A DNA stretch of 6,152 bases from JAVBKB01 sp031554275 (GCA_031554275.1 JAVBKB010000019.1:1-6152), one strand, 5' to 3'. Shown: positions 1 through 6,112, counted from the first letter of the stretch. Made by a program: numbers and translations. The notes: generated from the sequence alone by a model not told the origin.

Positions 1-13
1 CGGACAAATCATT

Positions 14-63
14 CACTATTTTAATCGGTAATCAGGATTACCGATTGTAAACGATCAATAGTG
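14..63. repeat. Nested inverted repeat with a perfect 11-bp dyad
   Basis: Positions 23-33 (AATCGGTAATC) and 36-46 (GATTACCGATT) are perfect reverse complements separated by two bases. They are enclosed by a second perfect 7-bp pair, CACTATT at 14-20 and AATAGTG at 57-63. Neither strand has a T-run directly after the inner stem, so it does not look like an intrinsic terminator. The inner 24-bp dyad has the size and symmetry of an operator for a dimeric regulator; as RNA it would fold into a tight stem. The controlled gene would lie outside the window. What is seen is the symmetry; any regulatory role is inference. Confidence 0.5.
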
Positions 64-68
64 CCCAC

Positions 69-113
69 AAAAAAAGATTGGCTCAGAGTATAGATACTCC
101 AAGTCAATCTTTT
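69..113 (-). terminator. Intrinsic terminator of the symporter gene
   Basis: Read on the minus strand, a 9-bp stem (AAAAGATTG, 105-113, with CAATCTTTT, 72-80) encloses a second 6-bp stem (GAGTAT/ATACTC) through a partly paired 5x5 internal loop, and ends in seven T (69-75). It lies 64 bases after the symporter stop codon. On the plus strand the same hairpin is followed by TTTTAAATTTT, so it may also stop transcription coming from the other side. Confidence 0.88.
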
Positions 114-139
114 AAATTTTCTGGTGCTACAATATTTGG

Positions 140-160
140 GGACTGATGAAAAATCAGTCC
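140..160 (-). repeat. Perfect 8-bp hairpin after the symporter stop codon
   Basis: GGACTGAT (140-147) and ATCAGTCC (153-160) pair perfectly around a 5-base loop, 17 bases downstream of the symporter stop. No T-run follows on the minus strand, so it is not a classical terminator; the real one lies further on at 69-113. It could protect the 3' end of the mRNA from exonucleases, which is inference. Confidence 0.5.
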
Positions 161-177
161 TTAAAACTGCGAAATCC

Positions 178-1428
178 TTATTGAATCTTGGCTGTTACCC
201 AATTCTTCCCCTCGACAATCCTTGTGACAAGCAATGTTGAAATAGTATTACCTGTTGCGTTAAGTAAGGTTGCTGGCATATCAATGATGATGCTGATCGT
301 CATAATCAACGGGAGTGCATCCATTTGATTTGGAAAGAAAATTGAAAGGATCAACGTTTCGCCAATTGCTCCACCACCTGGAATAGCGCCCATAACAACT
401 CCTACAAAGAAGGCAACGGCTACTATTGCAAGCCAACTTGAAATGCTGTCCATGTCTTTTCCAAATAGTGCAAATAGGAATACGATTTTCAATACTCCAC
501 CAACGACTGAACCATCTTTGTGAATATTCGTCCCCAATGGAATAACTGTATCAGCAATATCGTAAGGAACGCCCATTTTCTTAGTCGCTTCGATGTTCAG
601 TGGAATACATGCTGCGCTTGAGCATGTTGAGATCGCTGCGACTGAGGGTGAAACCACATGCTTCCAATAAGTACTAACAGCAGCTTTCCCACCAGACAAA
701 TAAGCGTAAAACGTGAATAATCCAAAATACATGATTGCGGCAATCACAAGATATAGTACAAACGACCGGGCATAACCTTCTGCAATTTGGCTCCCGAGAG
801 AAGCAATTATAGTTGCAAAGTAACACCCTAATCCAATTGGTGCATACCACATAATAATACTAATTAACTTCATCAAAACTTCTGTGACTGACTTGAGAAA
901 ATCAGCAACTGGTTTTCCTTTTTCACCTATGAATGCTGTCGCAGTGCCGAATAACACTGAGAACACAATTAATTGCAAAATGTGTTGTCTTGTCAACAGC
1001 TCAGAGAAATCAGTTACGGTGAACATTTGCACAATTCTTTGTAAAAAGGGTACATTTTCAGTTGTTGTTTCTGCTGTTTGCATTAATCCCTTTAAAGCAT
1101 CGATATTCGCTGGTTCAACTGGAAGAAAGAATCTTGTTGCAATGAAAGCAATGATTGCAGCAACAATTGATGTCACAAGAAAAACAGCAAAAATAGCGCC
1201 CATGATTTTCCCGAAACGCTTCAACCCACTCATATTAGCAAGTGCAGATGAAACACTGAAAAATACCATTGGCACAATAATCATAAATAATACATTTAAG
1301 AATAAGTCCCCAAGCGGCTGTAACTTCATGACATCTTCTTTGTCAAACACAAAGCCAATGATTCCACCTAGAATAATTGAAAACAGTAGTACTAAGGTAA
1401 ATCCGTAACTCTTTAATATTCCTTTCAT
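178..1428 (-). CDS. Dicarboxylate/amino acid:cation symporter (DAACS/SLC1-like), atypical binding site
   Basis: A 416-residue polytopic membrane protein of the sodium:dicarboxylate symporter family, which imports acidic or neutral amino acids or C4-dicarboxylates with cations. Family landmarks occur in the right order: TM1 about 8-28, IIVPMVFFSV (50-59), TM3 with T86-S87, the serine-rich re-entrant loop STCSSAACIPLN (267-278), PLGTNIHKDG (297-306), the HP2 tip IPGGGAIG (349-356), and the TM8 signature DMPATLLNATGN (383-394). By motif alignment with the archaeal aspartate transporter GltPh, several ligand residues differ: Arg397 is Ala386, Asp405 is Asn394, Asp390 is Ser379, Asn310 is His303 and Met311 is Lys304, while Asp312 and Asn401 are kept. 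The arginine that holds the side-chain carboxylate of aspartate or glutamate is therefore absent, so I do not assign an acidic substrate. The ATG follows GGGAG at 9 bases. The gene has its own likely promoter and terminator. Family assignment is firm; substrate and coupling ion are unknown. Confidence 0.93.
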   Translation of the reverse strand: MKGILKSYGFTLVLLFSIILGGIIGFVFDKEDVMKLQPLGDLFLNVLFMIIVPMVFFSVSSALANMSGLKRFGKIMGAIFAVFLVTSIVAAIIAFIATRFFLPVEPANIDALKGLMQTAETTTENVPFLQRIVQMFTVTDFSELLTRQHILQLIVFSVLFGTATAFIGEKGKPVADFLKSVTEVLMKLISIIMWYAPIGLGCYFATIIASLGSQIAEGYARSFVLYLVIAAIMYFGLFTFYAYLSGGKAAVSTYWKHVVSPSVAAISTCSSAACIPLNIEATKKMGVPYDIADTVIPLGTNIHKDGSVVGGVLKIVFLFALFGKDMDSISSWLAIVAVAFFVGVVMGAIPGGGAIGETLILSIFFPNQMDALPLIMTISIIIDMPATLLNATGNTISTLLVTRIVEGKNWVTAKIQ

Positions 1429-1456
1429 CCATTATGCTCCCTTCGCAATAATTCTT

Positions 1457-1484
1457 ATTATAATAACATTATTTGATAACTAAA
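1457..1484 (-). promoter_or_regulatory. Probable sigma-A promoter of the symporter gene
   Basis: A perfect -10 hexamer TATAAT (1457-1462) lies about 28 bases upstream of the start codon. The best -35 candidate is TTTAGT (1479-1484) with a 16-bp spacer, a weak 3/6 match. The -10 lies inside a perfect 12-bp palindrome TTATTATAATAA (1455-1466), which may simply reflect AT-rich sequence or may be an operator. The position between the murD terminator and the symporter start supports the call. Confidence 0.5.
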
Positions 1485-1501
1485 GAATACATCTTTTTAT
1501 T

Positions 1502-1538
1502 AAAAAAAGTTCTATCCACAATGTGTTGGAAAGAACTT
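1502..1538 (-). terminator. Intrinsic terminator of the mraY-murD unit
   Basis: On the minus strand AAGTTCT (1532-1538) pairs with AGAACTT (1507-1513). After one mismatch the stem continues with TCCA/TGGA around a loop of about 8 bases, and the hairpin runs into seven T (1502-1508). It lies 82 bases downstream of the murD stop and just upstream of the symporter promoter, so it separates the two transcription units. Confidence 0.85.
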
Positions 1539-1580
1539 GAAATCGACTTATCAGTTATGTTGATTACTCGCTAAAATATG

Positions 1581-1617
1581 GAACAATTTGTTCGGATTTT
1601 TCATTTCACAATGAAAT
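1581..1617 (-). repeat. Two small inverted repeats in the murD 3' region
   Basis: Directly after murD, ATTTCA (1603-1608) and TGAAAT (1612-1617) form a perfect 6-bp hairpin with a 3-base loop. Next to it GAACAA (1581-1586) and TTGTTC (1588-1593) form a perfect 6-bp dyad around one base. Neither is followed by a good T-run. They lie in the 82-base stretch between the murD stop and its terminator, which has no convincing gene. Such short AT-rich repeats can arise by chance. Confidence 0.3.
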
Positions 1618-1620
1618 TTT

Positions 1621-2976
1621 CTAGAGTTTCTGCACAGCATTGATATACATATGCCCTCGATCTTCAAATGTCTTGTGCTGATCCCAGCTTGCGCAGGCTG
1701 GCGATAGTAGAATAATGTCCCCATCGTTTGATTGTTGGTAAGCAACGGCTGCTGCTATTGCAACATTTTCAACAACAAGAATCTTTTCAATTCCCACTTC
1801 ACTAGCAATACGTGAGAGTTTCTCAGCAGTTTCTCCAAAAGTGACGAGTGCTTTCACATTCTTTAATGCTGGCTTTAAGTCATCGAATTCATTACCGCGA
1901 TCTAGACCACCTGCCAAAAGGATTGTCGGTGCTGAAAATGCAGCCAAAGCGGTTGAAGCTGCTGTAATATTGGTTGCCTTTGAATCATTATAGAATCTGC
2001 GTCCATTCAATTCACGAACGAATTCTAGTCTGTGCTCAACCCCATTGAAGCTAGTGAGAACCTTTTCAATTGCTGCATTGTCCACACCAACTAATTTAGC
2101 TGCAGAAATTGCAGCTAACACATTCTCCAAGTTATGACTGCCAGGCAGTACAATCTTTTTCACTTCAAGCACTGGTTCACCACGGAAACAGACATTCCCA
2201 TCCTGAATAGAAACCTCTGCGTTATCTGAAGTAGACTGATTAATAGCAAATGCAACTTTCGTAGCCGCAAGTCTTGCGCTTCGTTCTACAATTACTTGTT
2301 GACTACCGTTATAGATGAAATAATCATCGACGGATTGGTTTTTGGTGATGTTCAATTTTGCACGAAAATATTCATCACTTGTCCCATGATAGTCCAGATG
2401 TGCATCATATAAATTTGTAAACACAGCAATATGTGGATGGAATTTGCGAATCCCCATCAATTGAAAAGAGGACATCTCAATGACGATGATATTTTCTTTT
2501 GTAGCAATTTGCGCTACTTCACTGGCTACAGTGCCAATATTTCCAGCAATCAACGGATTCTTTGCGCCCGCCATGAGCATTTCGTAAATCAAGGTTGTTG
2601 TTGTTGTTTTCCCGTTCGAACCTGTTATTGCGATAAATGGCGCTTCTGACACCTCATATGCAAGTTCCACTTCAGTGATAATCGGAATACTTAATTCGGT
2701 TGCTCTTTCCACCATCGGATTCGAGTAAGGAATACCAGGATTCTTCACAACCAATTCAAAACCCTCGTCCAAAAGAGCAACAGGATGACATCCACAAATT
2801 ACGGTAATTCCAGCTTCTAATAATTCTTGCGCCTCTTCACTCTCTGTTAACGGTTTTGTGTCGTTAACTGTAACGAATGCACCTAATTTCTGTAACAATT
2901 TCGCAGCACTGACACCGCTTTTCGCAAGCCCTAGTACAAGTACTTTTTTCCGCATATATTGTTCGACTTGAATCAT
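1621..2976 (-). CDS. murD: UDP-N-acetylmuramoyl-L-alanine--D-glutamate ligase
   Basis: A cytoplasmic Mur ligase that adds D-glutamate to UDP-MurNAc-L-alanine using ATP, the second amino acid addition in peptidoglycan precursor synthesis. At 451 residues it has the normal family length. Visible are the N-terminal Rossmann motif VLGLAKSG (14-21), the ATP-binding loop TGSNGKTTTTT (118-128), EMSSFQL (167-173), AHLDYHG (192-198), AKLNITKNQ (206-214) whose Lys207 is the probable carbamylated lysine, GSHNLEN (279-285), EHRLE (314-318), NDSKATN (330-336) and LAGGLDRGNEF (354-364). I chose the ATG at 2976: it overlaps the mraY stop as ATGA, and GAGG lies 7 bases upstream. An in-frame GTG two codons earlier and an ATG seven codons later are less likely. 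The tight overlap implies translational coupling with mraY. Unlike the usual dcw order, murG does not follow; a terminator does. Confidence 0.97.
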   Translation of the reverse strand: MIQVEQYMRKKVLVLGLAKSGVSAAKLLQKLGAFVTVNDTKPLTESEEAQELLEAGITVICGCHPVALLDEGFELVVKNPGIPYSNPMVERATELSIPIITEVELAYEVSEAPFIAITGSNGKTTTTTLIYEMLMAGAKNPLIAGNIGTVASEVAQIATKENIIVIEMSSFQLMGIRKFHPHIAVFTNLYDAHLDYHGTSDEYFRAKLNITKNQSVDDYFIYNGSQQVIVERSARLAATKVAFAINQSTSDNAEVSIQDGNVCFRGEPVLEVKKIVLPGSHNLENVLAAISAAKLVGVDNAAIEKVLTSFNGVEHRLEFVRELNGRRFYNDSKATNITAASTALAAFSAPTILLAGGLDRGNEFDDLKPALKNVKALVTFGETAEKLSRIASEVGIEKILVVENVAIAAAVAYQQSNDGDIILLSPACASWDQHKTFEDRGHMYINAVQKL

Positions 2977-3947
2977 AACCACACCTCAATATAGACGCCT
3001 AATATTGCAAAAAGTAAGCCTACGATCCAAAAGGTTGTCACAACACGCCATTCCGACCACCCAGATAATTCATAGTGATGATGAATTGGGCTCATCTTGA
3101 AGATCCGCTTACCCGTTGATTTAAATGAAATCACTTGTAATATTACTGACAATGACTCGATGACAAATACACCGCCAATAATGATGATTAGCAGTTCTTG
3201 TTTCAGAATGAGGGCAACTGTTGCGAGTGCCCCACCAAGAGCGATTGAGCCAGTATCACCCATGAAAATCCTTGCTGGGTGGGCATTGAATACAAGGAAC
3301 CCAAGTAAGGCTCCAACCACTGCCATACAGAACAGTGCAACTTCATTATTTTGTTGTACCCACGCAATGATGGCAAATGCGCCAAAAGCAATTGCCGCTG
3401 TCCCTGATAACAAGCCATCTAACCCGTCAGTCAGATTCACTGAATTTGAAACAGCAATATAATAAATCACAATAAATATGAGATAGAACCATTTCAAATC
3501 TAAATGAAAGTCGAGTGCACCAAAGGTAATTTCAGTGCTGTACCCATAATAGATGATTAACCAGTAGACTGCTAAAGAAACCAAGAGCTGACCGAGTAGC
3601 TTTTGTTTAGAAGTCAAGCCAAGGTTTCGCTTCAAAATGACTTTTATGTAATCATCTAAAAAACCTACAAACCCGAAACCAATCGTTGCGACAAGAAGCA
3701 AAAGCGTATCGCTTGTTAGGGTTGCAGATTTCCATACAAAGATGAGCGTTGCAATCACTGAAGAGATCACAATAACAATCCCACCCATTGTTGGTGTTCC
3801 AGACTTTTTTAGATGAGCCTTTGGTCCTTCCTCACGAATACTTTGCCCAAACTTTAACCTTCTTAGAAACGGAATAAAGACAGGGGCCAAAAGCATGACG
3901 ATAACGAAGGCAGTAATAATTGTAAAAAACAACACTTGCTCTAACAT
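2973..3947 (-). CDS. mraY: Phospho-N-acetylmuramoyl-pentapeptide-transferase
   Basis: An integral membrane enzyme that transfers phospho-MurNAc-pentapeptide from UDP to undecaprenyl phosphate, making lipid I, the first membrane step of peptidoglycan synthesis. The 324-residue protein is full length, with about ten hydrophobic segments. The cytoplasmic-loop signatures are all present: GPKAHLKKSGTPTMGG (41-56), FLDDYIK (96-102) with the Asp98-Asp99 pair, NLTDGLDGL (171-179), FMGDTGSIALG (228-238) with Asp231, and SPIHHHYEL (286-294) with the triple histidine. The open frame continues 21 codons further upstream, but the ATG at 3947 gives the family N terminus (MLEQVLFF) and has TTGGAGA six bases ahead. 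The gene is preceded by its own promoter and a leader of about 125 bases containing a hairpin, and overlaps murD by four bases. Function is certain; the isolated two-gene context is unusual. Confidence 0.97.
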   Translation of the reverse strand: MLEQVLFFTIITAFVIVMLLAPVFIPFLRRLKFGQSIREEGPKAHLKKSGTPTMGGIVIVISSVIATLIFVWKSATLTSDTLLLLVATIGFGFVGFLDDYIKVILKRNLGLTSKQKLLGQLLVSLAVYWLIIYYGYSTEITFGALDFHLDLKWFYLIFIVIYYIAVSNSVNLTDGLDGLLSGTAAIAFGAFAIIAWVQQNNEVALFCMAVVGALLGFLVFNAHPARIFMGDTGSIALGGALATVALILKQELLIIIIGGVFVIESLSVILQVISFKSTGKRIFKMSPIHHHYELSGWSEWRVVTTFWIVGLLFAILGVYIEVWL

Positions 3948-3964
3948 AACAATCTCCAATCTAC

Positions 3965-3999
3965 AGTGCTTAATGTGAATCCTACCCGAATCAAGCACT
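3965..3999 (-). promoter_or_regulatory. Hairpin in the mraY leader, next to the ribosome site
   Basis: AGTGCTT (3993-3999 read on the minus strand) and AAGCACT (3965-3971) are perfect complements. The stem extends to 10 bp with one G-U pair, around a 15-base loop that carries GGGTAGGATTC. It ends about 9 bases before the GGAG of mraY. No T-run follows, so it is not an intrinsic terminator. It could affect mraY mRNA stability or translation. I recognise no known riboswitch, T-box or ribosomal-protein leader; the regulatory role is inference. Confidence 0.45.
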
Positions 4000-4056
4000 T
4001 CAGATAACAATCGATCTTAATGATGAATGAAATCTATATCAAATTTATAATTGCTT

Positions 4057-4066
4057 AAAAAAAAAA
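4057..4066 (-). other. T10 tract in the initial transcribed region of mraY
   Basis: Ten consecutive T on the non-template (minus) strand lie about 6 to 16 bases after the transcription start expected from the promoter at 4079-4107. Long homopolymer runs this early in a transcript can cause RNA polymerase slippage. No stable hairpin precedes the tract, so it is unlikely to be a terminator of the upstream gene. Confidence 0.4.
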
Positions 4067-4078
4067 CTTACCGAAACG

Positions 4079-4107
4079 ATTATAACAGTATCCAACGCAC
4101 CCAACAA
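4079..4107 (-). promoter_or_regulatory. Extended -10 promoter of mraY-murD
   Basis: On the minus strand there is a perfect -10 TATAAT (4079-4084) preceded by TGT, giving the extended TGnTATAAT form. With a 17-bp spacer the -35 is TTGTTG (4102-4107), which keeps the important TTG. The expected start is near 4072, giving a leader of about 125 bases before the mraY ATG. This is the best promoter in the window and shows that mraY-murD can be transcribed independently of the genes upstream. Confidence 0.7.
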
Positions 4108-4129
4108 TATAATATATAATGCAAATCGT

Positions 4130-4157
4130 AAAATCTTGTACAATTTCAAAAGATTTT
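4130..4157 (-). terminator. Possible weak terminator of the DUF4240 gene
   Basis: Ten bases after the stop codon, AAAATCTT and AAGATTTT form a perfect 8-bp stem (arms 4150-4157 and 4130-4137) with a 12-base loop. The stem is AT-rich and the only T-run is the TTTT inside its 3' arm, followed by ACGATTTGC. Termination would be inefficient at best, so some read-through into mraY is possible. Confidence 0.35.
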
Positions 4158-4167
4158 CTATTATTGT

Positions 4168-5217
4168 TTACCATGCACGAGTATAATCTGCATGAGAAAG
4201 CCAAAAACCACCTAATTGATAGTCATTGGGATTTTCAGTGATTTTCTCATAATCATCATTTACTAAAGATTCGAAGTGTAATTGCACTTTACTACTCTGA
4301 ATCATCAATGTAACGGAGTTCAAATTCTGATCATGTTTTAACGAAAAATCCAGATGCTTTTCATTGAGTTTGCGAATTACAAATTGTAAGGTACATGAGT
4401 CTATGTCCTCTAGAATCCATTTGTGCAAACGAATTTTGCGTCCAGCGGAAATGTCTGACAAGTAATCGCAAAAAATCATAAACAACATGTCTTTATCAAA
4501 ATGAAGTTCCATATTACCAAATTGCCAAATCGACATTTGATTGCCCATATCTGAATCGAAAACTTTAATTGGAAAGTTATATCTAAGCCACTCTTTTGTT
4601 TGCCCAGGTTTGATATAGTCGAACTTCCCTGTTGCAAAAAAGTTGAATAAATCAATTTCAATTACATCTCGGTCTTTCCAGCCAAACTTTTCACAAAGCT
4701 TCGGCATCACTACACTAACATTACCTTCATCCCAATGGTCGTCAATTTCGGAATCGAATTTGATTTCCGCAAGCAGTGCCAGTTCTTCCTCGTTGCTTAG
4801 TTCGTATCTCGTGCGTTCCCGATAAAGTAAGTCAGCATCCGAAGTGATTGCCATCTTATCAAAGAACAAATCATCAACGATTTTATCAATCAGATCAGAT
4901 TTCACAGCGGGAATTTCAGCAGTTATTACTGAAATAATCTCGCAAATCGAATCTGGGAATTGTAAAGTATTCAAATAAATTTCTCGCCCTTTGAAGATGA
5001 GCCAAACAACTAAATCAGATGGGTCATCATCATCTTTCGCATTAACAATAAAATCGATTGCCCGAATTTTCTCTTTGCAAGCTGCGAAAAGATAGCTATC
5101 AAAAATATTTGCCCACTTCAATAAATCTGGAATCGATAAAGCTGTTAGGATTTTCTTCAATGCTTTCGTGTCTGCTCTGGATTGTTCGATTATCTTCCAA
5201 AAAATTTCTGTATTAAT
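4168..5217 (-). CDS. DUF4240 domain protein with unassigned C-terminal part; probable ATT start
   Basis: A soluble protein of unknown function, 349 residues if read from the ATT at 5217. Residues 1-100 resemble the DUF4240 family as I recall it: an N-terminal IFWKIIEQSR (5-14), a helical stretch, then DLVVWLIFKGREIY (68-81) and FPDSI (87-91). EIDDHWDEGNVSVVMPKL (157-174) fits the acidic W-D-E...PKL end of that family. Residues about 195-270 look like a second unit: YIKPGQTKEWL (201-211), then IWQFGNMELHFDKD (230-243), a pattern of small bacterial proteins in which a glycine-rich strand precedes a 'YG.lEfhF' strand. The C terminus is unassigned. There is no signal peptide or membrane segment. 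A TTG at 5160 is the first usual start codon, but it would cut off FWKII and lacks a good ribosome site; the ATT has AAAGGAG 9 bases upstream. It lies 67 bases after mutM, probably co-transcribed. I assign no function. An immunity-like role is possible but unsupported by any neighbouring toxin. Confidence 0.75.
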   Translation of the reverse strand: MNTEIFWKIIEQSRADTKALKKILTALSIPDLLKWANIFDSYLFAACKEKIRAIDFIVNAKDDDDPSDLVVWLIFKGREIYLNTLQFPDSICEIISVITAEIPAVKSDLIDKIVDDLFFDKMAITSDADLLYRERTRYELSNEEELALLAEIKFDSEIDDHWDEGNVSVVMPKLCEKFGWKDRDVIEIDLFNFFATGKFDYIKPGQTKEWLRYNFPIKVFDSDMGNQMSIWQFGNMELHFDKDMLFMIFCDYLSDISAGRKIRLHKWILEDIDSCTLQFVIRKLNEKHLDFSLKHDQNLNSVTLMIQSSKVQLHFESLVNDDYEKITENPNDYQLGGFWLSHADYTRAW

Positions 5218-5233
5218 GGAGATGCTCTCCTTT
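5218..5233 (-). promoter_or_regulatory. Self-sequestered ribosome binding site
   Basis: Read on the minus strand, the Shine-Dalgarno sequence AAAGGAGA (5226-5233) is followed at once by a perfect complement of its core: GGAGA (5226-5230), loop GCA (5223-5225), TCTCC (5218-5222). The 3' arm ends exactly where the proposed ATT start codon begins. The strong ribosome site decides the start of the DUF4240 gene, and the hairpin would compete with ribosome binding. The sequence symmetry is seen; the effect on translation is inferred. Confidence 0.6.
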
Positions 5234-5284
5234 CAAGCTCAACTTTTATAATTTTTCTAAACTTTACAGTTATCTGATTAAATA

Positions 5285-6112
5285 TCATTCTAACCTTTGA
5301 CACTCCTTGCAAACCACAGTTCCACGCCCGCCAACCTTCATCTTCGTAAGTTCCGTTCCACAATTCACACATGTCTGTCCAGCACGACCATAGACAAGTA
5401 GCTGTAATTGAAATAAACCAATCTGCCCTAGTGAATTGACATAACTACGAATGGTTGAACCACCTGCAGCAATCGCCTCAGATAAGGTAACTTTAGAAGC
5501 ATCATATATCTTTTGCGCTTCGTTTTCAGTGAGCAGATCACATCGTTTCTCAGGGTGAACGCCGGCACGAAACAGTGTCTCATCTACATATATATTTCCC
5601 AATCCAGCAACAATCTTCTGATCGAGAAGAGCTGGTTTCACCATGCGCTTCGATTTTGCAAGTGCATCTCGCAGATGAGAAACTGTGTATTCTTCTGAAA
5701 ATGGTTCTGGCCCAATATTTGTAAGTGGTGGTGAAACAAGCTCCTGCCCAAGAGGAAATAAATGCATCGTTCCAAACTTCCGCACATCCTTGTAGCGAAG
5801 TTGCATCCCATCATTTAAATAGAAAATTACGTGGTCATGCTTATCCACAGGATCATTTGCCGAAAAAACGCCGTACTTACCTTCCATCCGCAAATGAGAA
5901 ACTAAAGCAAAATCATCCAAATAGAAGATAAGAAACTTTCCACGACGTCCCATTCCCTGAATTAGTTGTCCCGCAATTAATAAGCAGAACTCCTCCACTT
6001 CAGGATACTTCACAATGTTATGCCAGCTAACGTCAACTTTTACTATTTTCTTTCCGACAACCGTCTCTGCAAGTGACTTTCTGACGGTTTCAACCTCTGG
6101 TAACTCTGGCAT
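5285..6112 (-). CDS. mutM: Formamidopyrimidine-DNA glycosylase (Fpg/MutM)
   Basis: A bifunctional DNA glycosylase/AP lyase that removes 8-oxoguanine and formamidopyrimidines in base-excision repair. The 275-residue protein is complete. After loss of Met it begins PELPEVET, with the catalytic N-terminal proline and adjacent glutamate. Other landmarks: Lys59 in GRRGKF (55-60), the base-flipping wedge residues Met76 in HLRMEGKY (73-80) and Arg111/Phe113 in DVRKFG (109-114), GLGNIYVDE (170-178) of the helix-two-turn-helix, and GGSTIRSYVN (217-226). The C-terminal zinc finger has Cys248, Cys251, Cys268 and Cys271 with Arg263 in GGRGT. The ATG is preceded by GAGGT (6121-6125) at 8 bases. In many Bacillota mutM follows polA and precedes coaE; here the DUF4240 gene follows, and the upstream gene is outside the window. 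Confidence 0.97.
   Translation of the reverse strand: MPELPEVETVRKSLAETVVGKKIVKVDVSWHNIVKYPEVEEFCLLIAGQLIQGMGRRGKFLIFYLDDFALVSHLRMEGKYGVFSANDPVDKHDHVIFYLNDGMQLRYKDVRKFGTMHLFPLGQELVSPPLTNIGPEPFSEEYTVSHLRDALAKSKRMVKPALLDQKIVAGLGNIYVDETLFRAGVHPEKRCDLLTENEAQKIYDASKVTLSEAIAAGGSTIRSYVNSLGQIGLFQLQLLVYGRAGQTCVNCGTELTKMKVGGRGTVVCKECQRLE

Noticed and set aside
884..1408. Plus-strand open frame of 174 codons opposite the symporter gene
   Set aside because: It starts with GTG, has no ribosome site, lies wholly antisense to a well-supported membrane protein, and its translation is rich in Thr/Asn/Ile as expected of a shadow frame.
1551..1745. Minus-strand open frame overlapping the 3' end of murD
   Set aside because: It is mostly inside murD in another frame, lacks a ribosome site, and its 64 residues show no domain or signal.
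3097..3462. Plus-strand open frame of 121 codons opposite mraY
   Set aside because: Antisense shadow of a conserved enzyme, without a ribosome site or recognisable motif.
3948..4010. A 21-codon N-terminal extension of MraY
   Set aside because: The extension would read through the leader hairpin and add polar residues not found in the family; the ATG at 3947 has a ribosome site and the normal MraY N terminus.
3948..4078. T-box or other known riboswitch upstream of mraY
   Set aside because: GGGTAGGATTC in the hairpin loop is superficially reminiscent, but the T-box core (AGGGTGGNACC) and a terminator/antiterminator pair are absent.
4057..4084. T10 tract as an intrinsic terminator of the DUF4240 gene
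   Set aside because: The bases before the tract form at most a 4-bp stem, and they coincide with the promoter -10 and initiation region of mraY.
5234..5284. A promoter between mutM and the DUF4240 gene
   Set aside because: TATAAA with a 17-bp spacer to ATAACT is only a weak match in AT-rich sequence; co-transcription with mutM is as likely.
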